Shown here: positions 14,222 through 18,468 of the stretch, one piece after another
How positions within the stretch are numbered: position 1 is the first letter of the stretch
Layout of the letters: each line of letters begins with the position of its first letter
NCBI GenBank assembly: GCA_945863085.1
Contig: CAMBCD010000012.1
Location: 1-18,468 of the forward strand
Source: Bordetella parapertussis
GTDB taxonomy: Bacteria > Pseudomonadota > Gammaproteobacteria > Burkholderiales > SG8-41
Length of the DNA stretch: 18,468 nt
Direction of reading: 5' to 3'
Notes under the pieces: generated by a model
Databases searched by the model: none
Told to the model about the DNA's origin: nothing
Seen by the model: the letters and a program-made list of their open reading frames with translations, nothing else
Position numbers and translations under genes: made by a program

Positions 14222-14257
14222 TTGTCTTATTGTATTATCGTAAGACAATAAGGTAAA
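14222..14257 (-). promoter_or_regulatory. Promoter of the Bug gene overlapped by a double dyad operator
   Basis: On the minus strand TTTACC (14257-14252) and TACAAT (14234-14229) are exactly 17 nt apart. The same bases hold two overlapping perfect 8-bp dyads: TTGTCTTA (14222-14229) with TAAGACAA (14241-14248), and CTTATTGT (14226-14233) with ACAATAAG (14245-14252), each with an 11-nt spacer. A GntR dimer bound here would cover the -10 box. The core GTATTATCGTA (14232-14242) is shared with the operator region of the first GntR gene. Confidence 0.65.
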
Positions 14258-14271
14258 GAAAAAAGGTCGCC

Positions 14272-14982
14272 ATGTCCGTCGTGCCATTGCTGGAAATTGC
14301 CAAACACGCTGCCCCGCTGCGCCAGCAGGTTGAGCACGCCCTGCGCCAGGCCATTGTTGATGGCCAACTCCGTCCCGGGCAACGCCTCACAGAACGGGAA
14401 TTGACCGTCAGCCTGGGGGTCTCGCGGACACTGGTTCGCGAGGCTTTGCGGCAACTCGAGTCCGAAGGATTGATTTCCGTGATCCCCAACCGCGGGCCCA
14501 TCGTCCGGGAACTCAGTGCTGACGAAATCGAGGATCTCTACGCAATCCGGGCCGTGCTTGAAGGACTGGCGGCCAGGCGTTTTGCGGAAAAAGCCGATGA
14601 CGAAACTCTGCGCTTGCTGGGCGAGAAGGCGGCCGACGCCGTTTCCGCATACCAGGCGGGTGAGCCCGTTCGCGCACTTGAAGCCAAGAATCTTTTTTAC
14701 GACATGCTGGTTGCTGGTGCCGACAGCCAATCGCTGTCCGCGATGCTCGCGACATTGCATTCTCGCATCAAACAGTGGCGCGCCATCGGCATGACGCACC
14801 CGCAGCGTTCGCCCGCCCGGTCGCAGGAAGCTGTTGAAGGGTTGAACGCGATCTGGTCGGCAATTGGCCGGCGGGATGCTGCCGCTGCCGAAGCAGCCAC
14901 GAGGGATGAGGCGCGGCGTGGGGCTGCAGAGCTGATGCGTTTGCTCGCGGATGCGCCAGCCAGGGCTGTGGCCCGGTCATAG
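14272..14982 (+). CDS. GntR-family transcriptional regulator, FadR subfamily (FCD domain)
   Basis: The 236-residue product has a winged helix (RQAIVDGQLRPGQRLTEREL, then LGVSRTLVREALRQLESEGL) and an FCD domain. It is a paralogue of the regulator at 8348-9097. It shows the same loss of FCD metal residues: K-N-L-F-Y instead of D-x-x-F-H, and S-Q-E-A-V-E and T-R-D-E-A at the later histidine sites. ATG 14272 has an AAAGG ribosome-binding site at good spacing. It diverges from a Bug receptor gene and precedes the AhpD-like gene by 53 nt. The operator lies directly upstream, so autoregulation and control of both sides are likely. The ligand is unknown. Confidence 0.92.
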   Translation: MSVVPLLEIAKHAAPLRQQVEHALRQAIVDGQLRPGQRLTERELTVSLGVSRTLVREALRQLESEGLISVIPNRGPIVRELSADEIEDLYAIRAVLEGLAARRFAEKADDETLRLLGEKAADAVSAYQAGEPVRALEAKNLFYDMLVAGADSQSLSAMLATLHSRIKQWRAIGMTHPQRSPARSQEAVEGLNAIWSAIGRRDAAAAEAATRDEARRGAAELMRLLADAPARAVARS

Positions 14983-15035
14983 GGCATTTCACCGATTGAA
15001 CGAACCGTTTTGGTAAAGCTAACCGGAGGTAGATG

Positions 15036-15611
15036 ATGGCACGCCTGAGTTACGTTGTTCCCGGGGCAGTATCTGATCCGCAAATCCGTGGCTGGCTCGA
15101 TGATGCCATCGCCGCGGGCCGCCCCGGCCCGGAAAATCAGGCGATCCGTGCGCATCAGCCCGACGTGATGCGTTCATTCACGCTGACACGCGAGTTGTTG
15201 TTCGACAATGGTGCCGGCGTCGTCGAGCACGATCTGAAGGAAATGCTGCGCGCCTACGTCGCCTTCACCATCGAATGTGGCTACTGAAGTAATCAGGGAA
15301 CCGCGCGGTCCGTGCGGGAGGCTGACAGCAAAATGGCGGAGCTGATGCAGTATGAAAAGTCCGCAAAATTCACCTTGCGCGAGAAAATCGCGCTGCGTTA
15401 TGCCGACGCCATCATGTACGACCCTGTCCAGGCCGACGATGCGATGTGGGCGTCATTGAAGGCGGAGTTCACCGAGCCGCAACTCGTCGAGCTGGGTTAC
15501 TGGATCGGCTTTACTTTCGGCGGGCAGCGCTGGCTGAAGACACTGTCAGCAAAGCAGGGAGAGCTTGCCGCGGCAATGGACGCCGTCAAGCTCTCTGCAG
15601 GAACGGACTAA
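15036..15611 (+). CDS. AhpD-like (CMD-superfamily) protein with in-frame TGA at the CxxC motif; candidate selenoprotein
   Basis: One continuous 192-codon frame runs from ATG 15036 (GGAGG six bases upstream; an ATG at 15033 is closer than usual) to TAA 15611, interrupted only by TGA at 15285-15287 (codon 84). Before it the protein reads KEMLRAYVAFTIECGY; after it SNQGTARSVREADSKMAEL continues, then FTLREKIALRYADAIMYDP and LVELGYWIGFTFGGQRWL. These are typical AhpD-like blocks on both sides. C81-x2-position 84 is the CxxC redox motif, and E69 is 12 residues before C81, the same spacing as E118/C130 in AhpD. A hairpin that fits a bacterial SECIS follows (15293-15325). If decoded as selenocysteine the product is 191 residues with CGYU. 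If not, it is a disrupted gene. It lies 53 nt after a GntR gene in the same orientation. Confidence 0.75.
15293..15325 (+). promoter_or_regulatory. Candidate bacterial SECIS element downstream of the in-frame UGA
   Basis: The upper stem CCGCGC (15301-15306) pairs with GUGCGG (15312-15317), six pairs with one G-U, and closes the loop GGUCC (15307-15311). A lower stem UCAG (15293-15296) with CUGA (15322-15325) is set off by a GGAA/GAGG internal loop. The apical GG is 20-21 nt after the UGA, and the loop begins with GG, as in the accepted bacterial model. The E. coli fdhF loop AGGUCU places its GGUC at +19 to +22; here it is +20 to +23. Confidence 0.65.
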
Positions 15612-15636
15612 CCCCGGCGGACAGTAACAATATAGG

Positions 15637-16887
15637 TCAGGCCTCCGGCCCGGCGTATTTGCCGGCGGTGTCCGGGAACAGGTTCTTGACGATCTTGAAC
15701 TTGGTGACGTCCACCGTGCCGTCCATGTGCAGGTACATGGTGGCGTCGCGGTAGAGCTTCTCGATACCGAACTCGAGCATGGTGCCGTTGCCGCCGTGCA
15801 GCTCCACCGCATGTTTGCAAACCTCCAGCACCGATTCCGAGGCGTAGAGCTTGACCATGTTGCACAGGACTTCCGCCTCGGGCGCGTTTTCGTCTACCGC
15901 GCGCGAAGCTTCGCGCAACAGTCCGCGCACGGCGCAGATCTTGGTCGCCATTTCGGCCATCCGGATCGCAGTGGCCTGATGCTTGATCAGGATCTTGCCG
16001 CCCTGCACATAATTCTGCACGTACTTGGCGGTTTCCTCGAAGGCCCGGACGGCAACACCGATGTTTTTCGAGCCCTGGATGATCTTGCCGGGACGGAAAT
16101 AGATCCCGGCCTTGGACAGTGCGCTGTTTTCCACCAGCAGGTGGTCTTCGGGAATTTCCATGTCCTCGAATGAAATCTCGCCGTTGTTCATGTAACGGCC
16201 GCCCAGCGTTTCATTGCAGCGCTGCACGGTGAGGCCCGGCGTGTTGCGCGGCACGAGAAAGCTCGAGGTGCCCTGCAGCATGCCGACCTTGGTGTTGGTG
16301 TTGGCGTAGATCACATACAGGCTGGCGTCGTAGGCATTGGTGATGAACTGCTTGCGGCCGTTGATCACCCAGCGGTCGCCTTTTTTCACCGCCTTGGTCT
16401 GCATCGCCGCTTCCGGCACGTTGTACGGCAGCCAGCGGTCGGATGCACCGCGCGGTTCAGTCAGGCAATGCGAAAGGGTAAACGACGGATCGGCCACCAC
16501 GCGCGGGAACCAGCGCTCCTGCAGATGGCGGGGCGCGACGTTCCGGAGCAGCACCGAGACCTTCCAGATCTGCACCATTTTTTCGGCCAGCCCGCAGTCA
16601 CCGCGCGAGATTTCCTCTGAAATTACTGCGAAGGTCTGCACCTCGGTTTTGGGGTCGAGTGGCGTGCCGCCGAACTCTTCGGGGATGCCGAGGGTGCGAA
16701 TGCCGATTTTGTCGGCCACCTGGAGGATTTCCGGCGGCAGGCGCTCATCCGGATTCATGTTCCATTCGCGCTGCCAGTTTTTGCGTGTGAACGGAATTAC
16801 GTGTTCGTTCGCGAACTTGCGGGTCACTTCGCGCATCATGCGGGTCTCTTCCGGGAGTCCGCGGTCGACCATGGCATCCAGTAGCAT
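15637..16887 (-). CDS. Acyl-CoA dehydrogenase family protein
   Basis: The 416-residue product has the three-domain acyl-CoA dehydrogenase layout. The N-terminal helical part holds the block LGIPEEFGGTPLD. The middle part has FTLSHCLTEPRGASD and GDRWVINGRKQFITNA, matching the FAD/substrate signature. The C-terminal part contains HGGNGTMLEFGIEKLYRDA, in which E372 is at the position of the catalytic base. Such flavoproteins oxidise acyl-CoA thioesters to 2-enoyl-CoA and pass electrons to ETF. ATG 16887 has GGAG eight bases upstream. It lies downstream of a Bug gene on the same strand, but a strong terminator ends just before its ribosome-binding site. It converges on the AhpD-like gene with a 25-nt gap. 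The acyl substrate is unknown. Confidence 0.93.
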   Translation of the reverse strand: MLLDAMVDRGLPEETRMMREVTRKFANEHVIPFTRKNWQREWNMNPDERLPPEILQVADKIGIRTLGIPEEFGGTPLDPKTEVQTFAVISEEISRGDCGLAEKMVQIWKVSVLLRNVAPRHLQERWFPRVVADPSFTLSHCLTEPRGASDRWLPYNVPEAAMQTKAVKKGDRWVINGRKQFITNAYDASLYVIYANTNTKVGMLQGTSSFLVPRNTPGLTVQRCNETLGGRYMNNGEISFEDMEIPEDHLLVENSALSKAGIYFRPGKIIQGSKNIGVAVRAFEETAKYVQNYVQGGKILIKHQATAIRMAEMATKICAVRGLLREASRAVDENAPEAEVLCNMVKLYASESVLEVCKHAVELHGGNGTMLEFGIEKLYRDATMYLHMDGTVDVTKFKIVKNLFPDTAGKYAGPEA

Positions 16888-16901
16888 TTTCAGTTCTCCA
16901 C

Positions 16902-16938
16902 AAAAAAGCGGGCTGCGCGGCGATCCGCGCAGCCCGCT
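16902..16938 (-). terminator. Strong rho-independent terminator between the Bug and acyl-CoA dehydrogenase genes
   Basis: AGCGGGCTGCGCGG (16907-16920) and CCGCGCAGCCCGCT (16925-16938) are perfect 14-bp arms with a CGAT loop, followed on the minus strand by a T-run (16907-16902). It starts 14 nt after the Bug stop codon. The T-run is 14 nt before the acyl-CoA dehydrogenase start, so its ribosome-binding site follows directly. Confidence 0.92.
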
Positions 16939-16952
16939 GACAGACCGGGAAA

Positions 16953-17933
16953 CTAGTTTGTTGCTTTCAGACCTACCGTTTTGATCAGGGCGGCGTTTTC
17001 GACCATGGACTTCTCCACTTCCTTGCGGAAGTCGGCTGGTCCCTTGATCGTGATCTCGGTGCCCTGGAATGCCATCGCTTTCTTGACGTCAGGAACCTCC
17101 ATCGTTTTTGCAACGGCCGCACGAATTTTCTCAACCACGGCCTTGGGTGTGCCTTTTGGTGCAAAGAAACCCATCCAGCCGGTGTAGTTGAATCCCGGGA
17201 TGGTGTCGGCAATCGGTTTGACGTTGGCGGGCAGCAGCGTTGTCGGCCGGTTGAGGCTGTGACCGATTGCGCGCATGCGCTTGGCGGCCACGTGCGTCAT
17301 CGCCGCCGCCGACGGAATCAGCGACCACTGCGACTCGTTTGCCACCACCGATGCCGATGATGCGCCACCACCCTTGTACGGCACGTGCAGGGCCTCGATC
17401 TTGGCCTGCTGCAGGAAGTACGCTCCCGACAGATGGCTTTGCGACCCGACGCCCGCCGAGGCCATGTTGAACGGTTTCTTGCCGCTCTTGGCGTAGGCGA
17501 TGAATTCGGCCACGGTATTGATCGGCAGGGCGTTGGCGACCACCAGCACGTTCAGCGTTTCGGCGAACTCCACCACGGACTCGTAGTCGTTCACGGGGTG
17601 GTAGGTCGGGTTTTTCACCAGCAACCGGGCGATGGTGGATGCCGCGGTGGTGGCGGCGACCAGCGTATAGCCGTCAGGGTTGGCGTCCTTGGCGATTTCC
17701 ATGCCGATAATGCCGCCGGCACCCGCGCGGTTGTCGATGACCAGTTGCTGGCCGATGACTCCCCCCAGGTTGTTGGTGACGATACGGGTCAGCGTATCGA
17801 CCGAACTGCCTGCGCCGTTCGGTACCAGGACGCGGATCGGGCGGTTCGGATAGGTATCGGCGGCAAAAGCACCGACGGTTGCGCAAACAGTGGATGTGGC
17901 AAGTAATGCTGCAAAAATACGCTTGAACTTCAT
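16953..17933 (-). CDS. Bug/TctC-family periplasmic solute-binding protein
   Basis: The 326-residue product has a signal peptide (MKFKRIFAALLATSTVCATV, cleaved near GAFAADT), followed by YPNRPIRVLVPNGAGSSVDT. Family motifs are VIDNRAGAGGIIGMEIAKDA, DGYTLV and VPYKGGGASSA. ATG 17933 has an AGGAGGAG ribosome-binding site. By eye about two-thirds of its residues match the Bug protein at 13184-14161, so the two probably bind similar ligands. It ends at a strong terminator; the acyl-CoA dehydrogenase gene lies just beyond. The 237-nt upstream region holds a dyad (18031-18045) and direct repeats that may bind a regulator. No transporter membrane genes are present. Confidence 0.93.
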   Translation of the reverse strand: MKFKRIFAALLATSTVCATVGAFAADTYPNRPIRVLVPNGAGSSVDTLTRIVTNNLGGVIGQQLVIDNRAGAGGIIGMEIAKDANPDGYTLVAATTAASTIARLLVKNPTYHPVNDYESVVEFAETLNVLVVANALPINTVAEFIAYAKSGKKPFNMASAGVGSQSHLSGAYFLQQAKIEALHVPYKGGGASSASVVANESQWSLIPSAAAMTHVAAKRMRAIGHSLNRPTTLLPANVKPIADTIPGFNYTGWMGFFAPKGTPKAVVEKIRAAVAKTMEVPDVKKAMAFQGTEITIKGPADFRKEVEKSMVENAALIKTVGLKATN

Positions 17934-18030
17934 GGGACTCCTCCTGAGACGTGCGAGTTATGTTTTTGGAAAATCAGGGATGCTGACGAGGATTCTGTCG
18001 GGTTTGCCGTGGCAAGGCAACAACCAATGT

Positions 18031-18068
18031 CGACCAAATTGGTCGGCTAAGTTTTGATCGACTAAGTT
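18031..18068. promoter_or_regulatory. Palindrome and 15-bp-spaced direct repeats upstream of the Bug gene
   Basis: CGACCAA-A-TTGGTCG (18031-18045) is a perfect dyad with a one-base centre. TCGGCTAAGTT (18043-18053) and TCGACTAAGTT (18058-18068) are near-identical direct repeats 15 bp apart. They lie about 100 nt upstream of ATG 17933 and could be a regulator site for the Bug gene, for the patatin-like gene at 18171, or for both. No hexamers could be assigned securely. Confidence 0.5.
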
Positions 18069-18077
18069 CGGCGGAAT

Positions 18078-18126
18078 GCCGGATGGATCCGGCCGGAAGT
18101 TTTCGGCCCCCGGTGTGCCTCCGGGG
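18078..18126. other. Two adjacent GC-rich stem-loops in the divergent intergenic region
   Basis: GCCGGA/TCCGGC (18078-18083 and 18088-18093, loop TGGA) and CCCCGG/CCGGGG (18108-18113 and 18121-18126, 7-nt loop) lie in the leader region of the patatin-like gene. No T-run follows either of them, so they are not typical terminators. Confidence 0.45.
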
Positions 18127-18170
18127 AACCTTGACTGAAGGTGGCGGCCATCTCACACTCGAATCCAATC

Positions 18171-18468
18171 ATGCACAGCCTCAGCAAAAAAATCCTGGTT
18201 TCCCTGGCCGTCGGCATCCTCGCCGGCTGCGCCACTGCGCCGGTCAACCATACCGGCGCCGATGCGCCGTATGCCGCGCCGCTGGTGCGCACCACTGCAG
18301 TGCGGCCGGTGATCGGTCTGGTACTGGGCGCGGGCGGTTCGCGCGGTTTTGCCCATGTCGGTGTGCTGAAGGCGCTGGAACAAGCCGGCATTGAGGCGGA
18401 TGTGATCGTCGGCGTCAGTTCCGGCGCTGTGGTGGCAGCGCTGCATGCCGGCGGCATCCGTGCCGTCG
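18171..18468 (+). CDS. Patatin-like phospholipase lipoprotein, 3'-truncated by the window
   Basis: The visible 99 codons start with [20 protein letters not shown], a lipoprotein signal peptide with the lipobox L-A-G-C and acylation at C20. The patatin hydrolase start follows: [20 protein letters not shown] holds the glycine-rich oxyanion-hole loop, and V-G-V-S-S-G is the GxSxG nucleophile elbow. Patatin-like enzymes cleave acyl esters of lipids through a Ser-Asp dyad; the Asp lies beyond the window. The lipobox fixes ATG 18171 as the start, although no good ribosome-binding site is seen. It should be an envelope-anchored esterase or phospholipase. The gene diverges from the Bug gene at 16953-17933. 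Confidence 0.88.
   Translation, partial: MHSLSKKILVSLAVGILAGCATAPVNHTGADAPYAAPLVRTTAVRPVIGLVLGAGGSRGFAHVGVLKALEQAGIEADVIVGVSSGAVVAALHAGGIRAV

Noticed and set aside
15296..15311. A competing hairpin GGA-ACC...GGT-CC right after the UGA
   Set aside because: It needs a bulge and has only about five pairs with a 4-nt loop. The CCGCGC/GUGCGG stem is longer and places the loop where a SECIS needs it, so it was preferred.
15312..15611. Treating the second half of the AhpD-like gene as an independent CDS from GTG 15312
   Set aside because: It is in the same frame as the upstream half, begins inside a conserved block, and has no proper ribosome-binding site. The split is caused only by the TGA at 15285.

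Overview
The window looks like a high-GC betaproteobacterium, most likely Burkholderiales. The main clue is four complete Bug/TctC-type periplasmic receptors within 18 kb, alongside FadR/GntR regulators, Gfo/Idh/MocA oxidoreductases and GCTACAAT-like -10 boxes. No translocated TctA/TctB membrane subunits, tRNA, rRNA, IS element or CRISPR array are visible. The taxonomic call is inferred from gene content.

Layout. (1) 1-417: 3' part of a carboxymuconolactone decarboxylase (CMD) family gene, followed by a good terminator. (2) 503-2017: a Bug receptor on the minus strand, then a scar made of a frameshifted fragment of a Gfo/Idh/MocA gene abutting the 3' half of a hinT gene. (3) 8217 to 2110, minus strand: a probable seven-gene catabolic operon in the order Gfo/Idh/MocA oxidoreductase, creatininase-family hydrolase, cupin, D-2-hydroxyacid dehydrogenase, CMD-family protein, second Gfo/Idh/MocA oxidoreductase, Bug receptor. 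A GntR/FCD regulator and a TauE/SafE membrane protein (8348-9854) diverge from it. (4) 9858-13042, minus strand: a CHASE-GGDEF diguanylate cyclase, a YqhA/UPF0114 membrane protein and a quinone-oxidoreductase-like MDR protein. (5) 13139-15611: a Bug receptor diverging from a second GntR/FCD regulator, which is followed by an AhpD-like gene. (6) 15637-17933, minus strand: a Bug receptor followed by an acyl-CoA dehydrogenase, with a strong terminator hairpin between them. (7) 18171 to the end: the start of a patatin-like lipoprotein.

The most interesting item is the AhpD-like gene at 15036-15611. Its reading frame is interrupted only by one TGA (15285-15287), exactly where the second cysteine of the AhpD CxxC redox motif belongs (C81-G-Y-TGA84). 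The expected glutamate lies 12 residues before C81, as in AhpD (E118/C130/C133). Right after the TGA the mRNA can fold into a two-part stem with a GGUCC apical loop, whose GG is 20-21 nt downstream of the UGA. This matches the position and loop sequence of the E. coli fdhF SECIS. The gene is therefore read as a candidate selenoprotein (CxxU) rather than two ORFs or a pseudogene, but proof needs homologues and the genome's sel genes.

The two GntR/FCD regulators are paralogues. Both lack the usual FCD metal-binding residues, and their divergent promoter regions share an exact 11-bp core, GTATTATCGTA. This suggests two related solute-sensing circuits, each controlling a Bug receptor and oxidative catabolic or redox enzymes. 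The substrates cannot be read from the sequence.
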